From the NCBI GenBank assembly GCA_018061965.1, contig JAGOTG010000001.1:386677-450676 (forward strand): a DNA stretch of 64,000 nucleotides. Reading direction: 5' to 3'. The position numbers and the translations under genes were made by a program. Each line of letters starts with the position of its first letter. Position 1 is the stretch's first letter. Origin of the DNA: Legionellaceae bacterium. Its GTDB lineage: Bacteria; Pseudomonadota; Gammaproteobacteria; Legionellales; Legionellaceae. The notes below the pieces were generated by a model. It ran no database searches, had not been told where the DNA came from, and worked only from the letters and a program-made list of their open reading frames with translations. Positions 54,594 to 63,026 of the stretch are shown here, piece after piece.

Positions 54594-54767
54594 ATGTCAC
54601 CCATCGTGAATATCGGTCCTGATCACTGGGCTCGTTACCAACTTGCTTTTAATTATCCCAAACAATCATTGCGTGCTCACGCCATTCCAAGGAAAATCCC
54701 TTATCAAGTCTCAGATAATCCGTGGTTCGATCAAATTTATTTTCATATACAGAGGTTAAATTATTGA
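54594..54767 (+). pseudogene. 57-codon ORF, possible remnant of a larger gene
   Basis: An open frame from an ATG at 54594 to TGA at 54765 encodes 57 residues containing VNIGPDHWARYQLAFNYPKQ and PYQVSDNPWFDQIYFH. The composition looks like real protein, reminiscent of the C-terminal end of retropepsin-like domains. There is no ribosome site, and the frame continues upstream into the terminator stem, so a decayed gene end is more likely than an intact small gene. This is the only coding signal in the 54465-54829 gap. Confidence 0.35.
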
Positions 54768-54829
54768 GTTGTTTATAATCATCATGTATTATAAGTGACT
54801 TGTTGGTATGGGTTCACTTGGAGCATCCT

Positions 54830-55297
54830 CTGAAAAATCTTGTATTGTATACTTTGTTATTATGCTCCACGGCCATTTTTGCTAATCCCGAGCAATTCAA
54901 AATTGATATTACTAATGGCGGCACTGCAAATTGTATATTAAAACAGAAAACCATTTTATCTGGATATGTCTCCGATGGTTCAGTAATCCCTACTACGATC
55001 CGCCCTGATCAAACAGCAACATTTTTTATGAGATCGGGAACTGCTTACCCTTTGGGGGATAGCGGTTTTATGGTGATAACAACTTCTGCTATTAAAGATA
55101 AAATCATTCTATTGACCTATTCTTGTGGTGATAATCAAGAGATTACATTGTTTACAGACCAAGGGTTTTTTGATGTTTCGCTTAAAGTAGGTGGCAAAGT
55201 GTTGGATGCACAAACTATCTATGCAAAGTTTACTACTAGTACGCCAGGTTGGTGGGCCAAGGATTCCCCTGAAATTCATTGGACCTTGCTGTATTAA
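54830..55297 (+). CDS. Small exported protein, paralogue of the next gene, apparent CTG start
   Basis: About 155 residues. The best start is CTG at 54830: GGAG lies six bases upstream, and it yields a short signal peptide (KNLVLYTLLLCSTAIFA) like that of the next gene. A TTG at 54800 is the alternative but has no ribosome site and spoils the signal. The mature part shares with the downstream gene an Ile-x-Ile-Thr-Asn start, Cys-x-Leu, a LLTYSCGDNQE-like core and a final IHWTL. Function unknown; probably periplasmic or secreted. Confidence 0.75.
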   Translation: MKNLVLYTLLLCSTAIFANPEQFKIDITNGGTANCILKQKTILSGYVSDGSVIPTTIRPDQTATFFMRSGTAYPLGDSGFMVITTSAIKDKIILLTYSCGDNQEITLFTDQGFFDVSLKVGGKVLDAQTIYAKFTTSTPGWWAKDSPEIHWTLLY

Positions 55298-55314
55298 TCA
55301 TTGAGATAAATAAA

Positions 55315-55755
55315 ATGAAAAAAATATTATTGGTTTGCTTCCTTCTATGTTCAAGCCCTCTGTTGGCATATGATGATCAAGCTATTATTAAAATCACTAA
55401 TGCGACTGATGCGGATTGTGTCCTTACAAAAAAAACATTGCTTTATGGTCAAATCTCCGAGGGTAGTCAGTTACCGGATGTAATATTTCGCGACCAAACG
55501 CTTGAGTTCAGCATGCGTTCAGACGCACAGCTTAGGTTTGGAGTTCGCAAAGACAAAATGTTGCTGCTTACGTACCACTGTGCAGACAATCAAGAAGCAA
55601 CGCTATTCACCAGTATATCACCCTTTCAAGACAGTTTTGTTACTTCTCCAGAAATGCGGACGGCGGTTAGCTCACAAAAAAATATGCAAGCGAAAGCTGA
55701 GCATATCACAACCTTTCCTCTGCAAGTTCATTGGACATTGAAAAAACCAGAATAA
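55315..55755 (+). CDS. Small exported protein, paralogue of the previous gene
   Basis: 146 residues from the ATG at 55315, with a clear signal peptide (MKKILLVCFLLCSSPLLA). It shares the pattern of the previous gene: IKITNATDADCVL, a LLTYHCADNQE core with two conserved Cys, and VHWTL near the end. The two are a diverged tandem duplication 17 bases apart and probably co-transcribed. No family recognised; a periplasmic or secreted role is likely. Confidence 0.8.
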   Translation: MKKILLVCFLLCSSPLLAYDDQAIIKITNATDADCVLTKKTLLYGQISEGSQLPDVIFRDQTLEFSMRSDAQLRFGVRKDKMLLLTYHCADNQEATLFTSISPFQDSFVTSPEMRTAVSSQKNMQAKAEHITTFPLQVHWTLKKPE

Positions 55756-55945
55756 GGATTTTCATGGTAAAATTTCAGGCCAAATAATCTCTAAATAGGG
55801 GTGAAACTCTCATTGGCTACGGTAGTCAGTTGGTGGAACAGCAAGTAGGGTAGCATCCATCAGTTTATCAATTCTGTCTGCTCTAGGTGATGCGTGATTT
55901 TGAATGAGAGTCAACAGACCTTAAAGGAAGAGCTTGTTTTTCGGG

Positions 55946-57103
55946 TCAATAGTTTGTAAGTCTGTGGTTTTTTTCGTCTAAAACTCTGTGAATCTCTGCC
56001 TTCATATCTGCGTGATTCTGATGCATTTCTGCATCATCATCTTCACAAACTGGCACAGAGTATCGACTTGCTATGTCGCATATGTGTTCTTGTTCTTCGG
56101 TGCTTAATGCCTCCAGTGTATCAATATCTATATCGCATTCTAGGGCTAAAAAAGTAATCGCTATTTTGAGGGCCGTATCCTCATCTTTTCTAGACATCGC
56201 CTTTTCTACGTCAGTTGTATTTATCATGTCTTTTAGTGACTCAGAGAGAGCAGCGAAATCTCTTTTTGAAAACAAGCAATAACCATGATCACTTGGATCT
56301 TGCGATCTTTCAGGAGTAGGCAAATATAGTGTTCTTTTTAATGCAAAGTAGTCAATATTTTTGGGGCCTAACTCCAAGAGTCTGGGACCAATTATAGCTT
56401 CGTACTCTGCTTCGGTGCATTGTTGTTCCGCGTAGGTTGCAGGTGCATATAGTGAGGTAGTAAAGCATGCGCCATAAATTTGATCGGTTAAAGGACTGGA
56501 AGAACCAAAATCAATCAGATGAATATGGTTTTCGTGATCGATAACGATATTTGCTGGCCTGAGATCCAAATGAGCATAGCCTGTGCCGTCCTGAGATAAA
56601 TACCCGGAATGTAATTTATGCAGAGCCCAAGCTATCTTTCTGGCCAAACTGGGTAAATATTCAGGATCAACTGCGTATAAATTAGAGGATAGATTTTTTC
56701 CCAAATAAATTAAGGTCGTATAATGCTTTTCACTCGACTCTGTTCGTTGTATGCTGGTTTTAGGATGTGCTAATAATCCTAAATTTTCGAGCGTAGACGT
56801 TTCTTGTCTCTGTATCTCGGTATTCGTTGTTTCTATTTTGACTGCGTAAAAATTACCCTCCACATCCATCGCTAATTTCCCTCTACCAAAAGTTCCTTCT
56901 CCAAGCAGACTGCCGCCTAAAGCCGTTGATGATAAAGCTAATATTGTCCCGTCATCTAATTTGATATATGAATTGAATAAACGCAATTCTTCTTTTCTAG
57001 AAAGCTTCTTTTCATCAGGATGCTCTTTAAAATATCTTATGGCCGCCTGGAATTGTTCAGATCGATGGGCTAAGTTTTCTATAAATCCAGATCCATTAGG
57101 CAT
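55946..57103 (-). CDS. Eukaryotic-type protein kinase-like protein, candidate effector
   Basis: 385 residues with a protein kinase fold: Gly-rich loop GEGTFGRGK (68-76), ATP-binding Lys89 in YAVKIE, catalytic loop HLDLRPAN (178-185; HRD varied to HLD, Asp180 and Asn185 kept) and DFG at 198-200. The key residues are present, so activity is plausible. No signal peptide or helix is seen. The acidic tail (CEDDDAEMHQN) could be a Dot/Icm signal. AAGGA precedes the ATG. A secreted kinase acting on host proteins is the natural inference. Confidence 0.84.
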   Translation of the reverse strand: MPNGSGFIENLAHRSEQFQAAIRYFKEHPDEKKLSRKEELRLFNSYIKLDDGTILALSSTALGGSLLGEGTFGRGKLAMDVEGNFYAVKIETTNTEIQRQETSTLENLGLLAHPKTSIQRTESSEKHYTTLIYLGKNLSSNLYAVDPEYLPSLARKIAWALHKLHSGYLSQDGTGYAHLDLRPANIVIDHENHIHLIDFGSSSPLTDQIYGACFTTSLYAPATYAEQQCTEAEYEAIIGPRLLELGPKNIDYFALKRTLYLPTPERSQDPSDHGYCLFSKRDFAALSESLKDMINTTDVEKAMSRKDEDTALKIAITFLALECDIDIDTLEALSTEEQEHICDIASRYSVPVCEDDDAEMHQNHADMKAEIHRVLDEKNHRLTNY

Positions 57104-57470
57104 TGATTTGATCCTTTTATTTTAATAGTGGTTTTATTAAAATTTAAGTGCGCTTATATAAACACTAGGTTGAGTCCATAAAGTTGTCAAATATTATAGT
57201 TTGAATAGACAAGCTCAAATTTGGGCGTAAGATGTCATATATTTTTTCTGATGTATCAAGCCAGGAGACACGATGTAAAGAGCCTCGTTCAGCAGGCGCA
57301 AGCCTTGACTGTAGGCACGGTGAGTAGATTCAAAATCTTGGTGTAACACAGGAAGACATGATGTATTTAAATATAGTGCAAATATAGCTTTTTTTGCATA
57401 GGACGTGTTTACAATTCCTCCCCGACGCCTACGTGCCGCGGATGAATTGTAAACACGTCCTAGTTAAATT
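57104..57470. other. Gene-free stretch holding a long palindrome
   Basis: 367 bases without a supported gene. On - the first 90 bases hold the kinase promoter region, with TTGACA on - at 57185-57190. The end nearest the permease carries the 57399-57462 palindrome. Between them I see no motif or translatable remnant. Confidence 0.6.
57399..57462. repeat. Palindrome with perfect 19-bp arms
   Basis: TAGGACGTGTTTACAATTC and its exact reverse complement flank a 26-base GC-rich centre containing CGCCTACGTGCCGCGG. It ends nine bases beyond the permease stop on -, so it can terminate that gene. The arm length and GC-rich centre suggest a dispersed palindromic element rather than a simple terminator. 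Confidence 0.7.
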
Positions 57471-58895
57471 TTACCGATTTTCTATATAGGTGGTCATTTT
57501 GGATTGTTTCTTCTTCTTATACCCAATCAAGAGCAGCGCAGGCAAAATCATGATGACAATTCCGCTGGTAAATACAACGCGGAACTGGGACGCGTCACCC
57601 ATTGCTAATGCTTCTTGCGGGGGAAAAAAGCCCACAATTAACGCGACAATGCAGCCTGCTAAGCCTACAAGACATACCAGATGAAAACCGATTTTCCCGC
57701 CGGGGATAGCAAAAGGACGTTTACGTTTTTTTTGGGTTATTTTAAGCCACATAGCTGCACAGAACATCATGACATACATCAATACATAGAGCTCGGTACT
57801 CAAAGCAGTGAACAACCAATAAATTTGGTTAATGGACTCCGGCAATAAGAAGATACTGCAGATGAGGGTCACCAGAATGGCTTGGGTGAGTAAAATTCGG
57901 TATGCAACTCCATGACGATTTAATTTATGTAACCATTTGGGCAAGATACCGTGATCGGCGGCCATTAATAGCCCTTTGGCTGGTGAAATGATCCAATTGA
58001 TCATGCTGCCTAAACTTCCCAGCAACAAAGTCAGGACCAAGACTGGCATCAAATAGCCGATATGATAATAATTAAAAAAGTACGCGAAGGCTTGAAGAAT
58101 TCCTTGTACCAAACCAATTTGTTCTTTAGGCAAAATGATAGCAATGGCCAACGATCCCAAAAGCATGGTTGCCACAATTAAAATCACGGAAAAAAACACT
58201 GCCCGGGGAAAGTTTCGTTGCGGTTGGTCGATATTTCGCACATGCACGGCAGCGAGTTCCATCCCTAGAAAAGAGGTGATAATGGCTGTTAAGGATACCC
58301 ACGATTGACTTTTATCCAAATGGGGAATGATGTGTTCCCAATCCAATTGAATGGCCATCGGTTTACCGCTTGCCACCCACAAGATTGCGAAAACAATGAG
58401 GACTCCAATGGGTAAGAGCATTCCGAGAATAGCGCAAATGCCGGCAAACCGGGCGGAAGAACGGATCCCAGATAACCCAAGCAAGGTTAGCGACCAAAAT
58501 ACCGTCAAAATTACTGCAAGGATATACCACTTTTCTTGGGCCAATTCGGGGTTGATCAAATAGGCCAATGTCCCTGCAATAAATGAAATAATGGTTGGAT
58601 ACCAAACAATGGTATTGATCCATTGCAGCCATATGGTGAAAAAAGCACAATAGGGACCAAATGCATGACGGACCCAAGAATAGATCCCGCCCTCATCTTC
58701 TGACCAGGCAGCTGATAATTCGGCAGCAACCAGAGCGATAGGCACCAAAAACATGATGGTCGATAAAATAAAGAAAAAAATCAATGAGGAGCCAAACAAG
58801 GCGGTGGTAGGTAAATTACGTGCACTGTCGATGGCGCCTGTGATTAACATAACCAGTGCAAAAACCGAGATTTTTTCGGACAACTGTCTTTTCAT
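57471..58895 (-). CDS. APC-family amino acid permease
   Basis: About 474 residues with 12 predicted helices, beginning KRQLSEKISVFALVMLITGAI. It is similar in pattern to the glutamate/GABA antiporter (GadC) branch. ATG codons at 58901 and 58895 are both possible; the second (MKRQLSEK) is chosen as the more typical N-terminus. Substrate unknown. Intracellular Legionellales depend on host amino acids and carry many such permeases. It is divergent from the next gene, with about 130 bases between. Confidence 0.9.
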   Translation of the reverse strand: MKRQLSEKISVFALVMLITGAIDSARNLPTTALFGSSLIFFFILSTIMFLVPIALVAAELSAAWSEDEGGIYSWVRHAFGPYCAFFTIWLQWINTIVWYPTIISFIAGTLAYLINPELAQEKWYILAVILTVFWSLTLLGLSGIRSSARFAGICAILGMLLPIGVLIVFAILWVASGKPMAIQLDWEHIIPHLDKSQSWVSLTAIITSFLGMELAAVHVRNIDQPQRNFPRAVFFSVILIVATMLLGSLAIAIILPKEQIGLVQGILQAFAYFFNYYHIGYLMPVLVLTLLLGSLGSMINWIISPAKGLLMAADHGILPKWLHKLNRHGVAYRILLTQAILVTLICSIFLLPESINQIYWLFTALSTELYVLMYVMMFCAAMWLKITQKKRKRPFAIPGGKIGFHLVCLVGLAGCIVALIVGFFPPQEALAMGDASQFRVVFTSGIVIMILPALLLIGYKKKKQSKMTTYIENR

Positions 58896-59025
58896 AATCA
58901 ATGCTCATTCAAGGTTAGGGACTGGCTCACTGCCATGTGGGGAAAGAATTATACCTTATTCCATTTGATAAAAAAGAAATTCTTGCCTATTATAAAGTAT
59001 TATGCTCTGAATTTGGTCAAAAATT

Positions 59026-60330
59026 TTGAATAACAAACTATTTGGAATTAATAAATACCAAGAAATCGCTGGAGATCGCGCATCTTCGGATATGATCTTG
59101 GGATATAAAGTACCAGGAAAGGACGTTGCGGTCTATACGAAACAGGGTCTGGAGTACATCGATTGTGATGGACATCAACAATTGATTCATAAAAAGAAGA
59201 TTCCAGAATTTTTAGCTGCTGTGCGTGGGACGGATAACCCTTGGTTGCAATATGATTTCGCGCAACTTTTTCGCCACCAAGCTGATCCTTATCATTTCCA
59301 ATTTCAAGATCACCTGATGGAAGGTGCAGAGCAATTTGCCCATGATTTATCAATTCTAGCAAAATTAGATTATAGTTTGCTGTTATTGGGAGCCAGAGTG
59401 GCTCAATTGCAAATGGTCCATAAAGGCTCGTATCGGACTAAAGCATGGTGTGAGGAAAGCAAACATTTGCATAAATTATATAAAACGTTGACTCAGTCAT
59501 TGCAGCAATTTGAAATTAAACGGGTAAACTTAGAACAACATCCTCAATCACGGCATACCCAAATAGAGCTGTTAGCCGAAGTCAAGACTCTAGAGGATCA
59601 ATGGACGTTCGCTATAAACGATACACGAGCTCATTTTGCTAATGATTGGGATACGAGGAATTTGCTTTTGAATTTTGCAGCTGCTGCAACAGGATTGGGT
59701 CTTTTGTTGTTGTTGGTAAAAAATGTATGGCTGAAAGCAGAAGGGGAAAATTTCGAGCTTTTTCAGTTTGATCACGCGCATTCTCGGCAAATTGATGATT
59801 TGTATGAGATGCATAACCAAGCAATCACCGCCTTAAGAGGGTTTTCACATTTTAATACGACACAGAAAACTGAGGAACAAACCAAACGTTGTTTTACTCG
59901 GGATATGGTAACGACAAACAAAACATTAACGGAACTATCCTTTATGTGTAATCGGCTCCGCACGCAAATCGACCTAAGAGTGGATGCCTCAACCTCTTCA
60001 AAACTCCGACCATCAACCATTAATTATTTAAACGATTTGCATGCGGATTTGGAGATGGCTTTGCAAGTTTGCCATCAACGGATCAACGCGCTACAAAAAA
60101 ACGGTTCGGATCCTGCCAGTGATGATTTTCAAAATGAAAAAATGCAAGCTGAGCGTGATTTGATGGGAAAATGGTGTCAAGCGATTCAAACGATCCCAAC
60201 TGATCATAAAAAAACACTGAGTTTTGGCCTTGACTTAACCAATGCATTGTTCAGTTTTTATCCTATGGCGCAGCAGTTTGAAATAGAGTTACAGACCTAT
60301 GCAGATACTAAGAAACCTACGCCAAATTAG
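59026..60330 (+). CDS. One-helix coiled-coil protein of unknown function
   Basis: 434 residues starting at TTG without a clear ribosome site. A hydrophilic helical N-terminal half is followed by one hydrophobic segment (about 206-228, LLLNFAAAATGLGLLLLLVKN) and a second helical half (about 240-425). Such a hydrophobic centre between coiled coils is seen in some Legionellales effectors, but no family is recognised. The start may lie further downstream. Confidence 0.72.
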   Translation: MNNKLFGINKYQEIAGDRASSDMILGYKVPGKDVAVYTKQGLEYIDCDGHQQLIHKKKIPEFLAAVRGTDNPWLQYDFAQLFRHQADPYHFQFQDHLMEGAEQFAHDLSILAKLDYSLLLLGARVAQLQMVHKGSYRTKAWCEESKHLHKLYKTLTQSLQQFEIKRVNLEQHPQSRHTQIELLAEVKTLEDQWTFAINDTRAHFANDWDTRNLLLNFAAAATGLGLLLLLVKNVWLKAEGENFELFQFDHAHSRQIDDLYEMHNQAITALRGFSHFNTTQKTEEQTKRCFTRDMVTTNKTLTELSFMCNRLRTQIDLRVDASTSSKLRPSTINYLNDLHADLEMALQVCHQRINALQKNGSDPASDDFQNEKMQAERDLMGKWCQAIQTIPTDHKKTLSFGLDLTNALFSFYPMAQQFEIELQTYADTKKPTPN

Positions 60331-60360
60331 GATGCATGGGATGTGATTTCTCCGGCGCGA

Positions 60361-60681
60361 CTACTCTTTGTGATGACAAGGTGGGCTGTTTAGGGGCTTT
60401 GGCTGCGCTGCCCATTCCTCTGGTGTGTACAAAGCAAGACTGAGCGCATGTAAACCTGTTTGTCTTTCTGGATTGACCACAGTATTTATGAGCCGATGAC
60501 GTTCTATACGACTCTGGCCTGTAAATTTTATGGAAACCAATGTCAGTTTAAAATGGGATTCTGAGCCTTGAGGTACTTGGTGTTTATACGATTCATCAAC
60601 CAAGTCAATCAACTCAGGTTTGAAATGTTGCTGCAAAAGCGCATGGATTCGCTCGTAGCGGTTGGTGACGTGCTGGGACAT
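60361..60681 (-). CDS. BolA family protein
   Basis: 106 residues. The BolA fold signature SHFKLTLVSIKFTGQSRIERHR then INTVV is visible, ending in the LHALSLALYTPEEW typical of the family. BolA proteins pair with monothiol glutaredoxins in iron-sulphur handling and affect cell shape under stress. It stands alone, divergent from the pilin gene. Confidence 0.92.
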   Translation of the reverse strand: MSQHVTNRYERIHALLQQHFKPELIDLVDESYKHQVPQGSESHFKLTLVSIKFTGQSRIERHRLINTVVNPERQTGLHALSLALYTPEEWAAQPKPLNSPPCHHKE

Positions 60682-60776
60682 AAATTGGGTAACAGTCTAA
60701 AAATGATATTGTAGTGTACATTAAATCTGCCAGGTTTTATACTCACATCTTTATTAGGAATCGGTTTGGAGGAATT

Positions 60777-61190
60777 ATGCAAAAATGGAAAGGGTTTACC
60801 TTGATTGAATTAATGGTTGTGGTGGTGATTATTGGGATATTGGCGACATGTGCTATTCCTGCTTATCAAACCCATGTGATCAAAGCTCGAGTGGCAGAAG
60901 GGTATTCTTTGGGAATCGCTGGTAAATTTGCAGTATCTGAAAATATGATTAGAAATAATTGCCATGTTGGAAAAGACATTGGTACAGGATTTCAGAGCCC
61001 AGCTGCCACAGAAAATGTATCATCCATCACGATAGAAAAAGAAACTGGGAATGTGGTTATTCTTTATACGCCTGTAGCGGGTGATGGGACTATTATTTTA
61101 GAACCGACTTGCCAAGCTGGTGGCCAGATAACTTGGAAATGTACCGGCGGAACATTGAAATCGAAATATCGCCCATCTGCTTGTAAATAG
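60777..61190 (+). CDS. pilA: Type IV pilin (PilA-like)
   Basis: 137 residues from the ATG at 60777 with TTTGGAGG upstream. A short basic leader ends in Gly, followed by FTLIELMVVVVIIGILA, the prepilin peptidase site and hydrophobic N-terminal helix of type IV pilins. A C-terminal Cys pair (KCTGGTLKSKYRPSAC) forms the usual D-loop. It is probably a major or minor pilin for adhesion, motility or DNA uptake. No other pil genes are nearby. Confidence 0.92.
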   Translation: MQKWKGFTLIELMVVVVIIGILATCAIPAYQTHVIKARVAEGYSLGIAGKFAVSENMIRNNCHVGKDIGTGFQSPAATENVSSITIEKETGNVVILYTPVAGDGTIILEPTCQAGGQITWKCTGGTLKSKYRPSACK

Positions 61191-61202
61191 CCACACATTA
61201 AT

Positions 61203-61231
61203 ACTGAGCCCCGAGAAAGCGGGGGCTCAGT
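61203..61231 (+). terminator. GC-rich hairpin after the pilin gene
   Basis: ACTGAGCCCC and GGGGCTCAGT pair perfectly around a nine-base loop, 13 bases beyond the pilin stop. It has the form of an intrinsic terminator stem, but only a short T-poor tail follows. Confidence 0.65.
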
Positions 61232-61411
61232 CATCCATACATCGACACGTCAATACTTAATGCGGTCATTTTCTTATCTAAACTCACTAATGAAAGGCTA
61301 AATCCTCCTCGACCTCGAAGTTTGGGTTAGTCCTTTCTGGATTTTTTTTGCACTAGTTTTAATCCCTCTTTTGTGATAAAATATAATTCACAATGTTCGT
61401 TTAATGGCAAG

Positions 61412-62470
61412 ATGAATAAACTATTGCTCATTTGTTTCATGCTGCTTCTGATTGCAGCCAATGTGTTTGCTGAAGAATTACCTATTACGGGAACTTATCA
61501 GCAGCAAATTCCTGTGACGCATGCGAATAAGTTTTATCCTAATGGGTTTAAGGATATCAAACTTTTAGAATACGAATTGCCTTCCGAAATCCAAGAGCTT
61601 TCTTATCAGCAGGTGACGCGTCGATTAGAACAGAGCGATCGACAAATTCAAAATTTAAACAACTCTTTACCCAAGAAAGTACAATTAGGGATGGCGAATG
61701 TTCCAGTTTTAGATCAAGGCATACATGGTTCTTGTACGGTTTTTGCCGTGACGGCTGCGCTGGATGCGGCCCTCAAGCGAGGGGATCATATTAGTCAATT
61801 ATGTCTCTTACAATTGGGTAATTATTTGGAAACAGAGGCTCAAGATAAAAGTGGTTGGGATGGATCTAATCTAGAGGTAGTAACCAAACGAATTGAGCAA
61901 TACGGTGTGATGAATATCACAAATCAACATCTCTATGGTTGTGCGGGTTCTAGGCTGTATCCTGCCTATTTTTTTACACCTACTAATGGCATGTCGCCAG
62001 AAGAATATGCGCAGCATAGGATGCTTCCGATAGGTCACAAGGTTAATTGGCATTTTATATATAGAGCTAAGCGGTTTGGTAAGGCTGATCCTGTGATGCT
62101 GCAAAAAATGAAAGAGGCTTTGAATGCAGGATCACGTCTTGTGGTCAGCGCATTGTTGCCCAGAGTTGATTTAGGCAACTCAGGTGCAACGGGAACTTAC
62201 CACTACACAGATGATACCTGGGTACTGACTCACGAGATTGCCCAAGATCTACTGCATTCCAAAAAAATTGCTGGGCATGCTATGGTGATTACGGGTTACG
62301 ATGATCTGGCGGTAGTCAAAGATCATGCTGGTCAACGTCATCAGGGATTGTTTACGTTGCGAAATTCTTGGAGTTCTTGGGTAGGGGATTGGGGCAATTT
62401 TTATATGTCTTATGATTATGCGGAATTGTTGCTTCTTAAGAGTCTGCGGGTAGATAAGGAGATGCAATAG
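61412..62470 (+). CDS. Exported papain-like cysteine protease (C1 family)
   Basis: 352 residues from the ATG at 61412, which yields a good signal peptide (MNKLLLICFMLLLIAANVFA). The papain active site is visible: Gln and Cys in DQGIHGSCTVFA (Cys near 108), His in GHAMVITGYDD (near 289) and Asn in LRNSWSSWVGDWG (near 317). It is therefore an exported, probably active peptidase. C1 peptidases of this type occur in Legionella and other amoeba-associated bacteria. The frame extends 13 codons upstream without a ribosome site. Confidence 0.9.
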   Translation: MNKLLLICFMLLLIAANVFAEELPITGTYQQQIPVTHANKFYPNGFKDIKLLEYELPSEIQELSYQQVTRRLEQSDRQIQNLNNSLPKKVQLGMANVPVLDQGIHGSCTVFAVTAALDAALKRGDHISQLCLLQLGNYLETEAQDKSGWDGSNLEVVTKRIEQYGVMNITNQHLYGCAGSRLYPAYFFTPTNGMSPEEYAQHRMLPIGHKVNWHFIYRAKRFGKADPVMLQKMKEALNAGSRLVVSALLPRVDLGNSGATGTYHYTDDTWVLTHEIAQDLLHSKKIAGHAMVITGYDDLAVVKDHAGQRHQGLFTLRNSWSSWVGDWGNFYMSYDYAELLLLKSLRVDKEMQ

Positions 62471-62523
62471 CCCTAGCGTAACGGTATACTATTCGCCTAT
62501 TCTTTCAAGCAGACAAAATCCTC

Positions 62524-62832
62524 ATGAAAAGCCGAGATGCCAAAATCCATGCTTTGATACAAGCTATTACACTGATTCAAAACGCAGATGAAGGATTGCG
62601 TTTTTTTACTGATTTATGCACGCCAGCAGAATTGGAAGCGATGGCTGACCGTTGGCAAGTGGTGCCGCTTTTACAAGCGAAGGTTCCTTATCGAACTATT
62701 CATGAACAAACAGGGGTGAGCGTCGCGACGATCACCCGTATAGCACGGTGTATTCAATTTGGGAGTGGCGGGTATACTTTGATTGCCGAGAGAGTGGATG
62801 TTTCTCCGAGCGTCAAGAATTGTGGGGAATAG
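62524..62832 (+). CDS. YerC/YecD-type TrpR superfamily regulator
   Basis: 102 residues. The TrpR-like helix-turn-helix is seen in FFTDLCTPAELEAMADRW then VSVATITRIARCIQ. The family binds DNA, but its ligand and targets are unclear. It resembles Bacillus YerC more than enteric TrpR, and no trp operator-like site or trp gene is nearby. The gene is 50 bases after the protease. Confidence 0.88.
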   Translation: MKSRDAKIHALIQAITLIQNADEGLRFFTDLCTPAELEAMADRWQVVPLLQAKVPYRTIHEQTGVSVATITRIARCIQFGSGGYTLIAERVDVSPSVKNCGE

Positions 62833-62910
62833 ATACAATATTAGGGGTGACAATTCAGACTCCTAGGTCACGAGGCTTGTTCGCGGGAGGTAGAGTTTCT
62901 GATGATGAAT

Positions 62911-62925
62911 TGTCAACAGACCCTA
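62911..62925 (+). repeat. Left copy of the TGTCAACAGACCCTA motif
   Basis: This exact 15-base motif matches the copy at 54489-54503. It faces an imperfect inverted copy at 63755-63769, and the pair brackets the 245-residue membrane-protein gene. Confidence 0.6.
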
Positions 62926-63026
62926 TATGTTATTTGTTAAAAAAACCAATAGTTCGATAAAGATTGATTAAAGCTTTGAAATCACATAAAATGCATTTTT
63001 TTAATACAGTTGAATCCGGAGAAATT

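Noticed and set aside
55806..55911. ACTCTCATT/AATGAGAGT inverted repeat 88 bp apart in the gap before the kinase gene
   Set aside because: Nine-base arms at that distance are weak evidence for an element; only the overlapping GTCAACAGACC motif is kept as a possible repeat.
62748..62960. 70-codon frame overlapping the YerC-type gene
   Set aside because: No ribosome site, half of it is out-of-frame YerC sequence, and it runs through a dispersed repeat.
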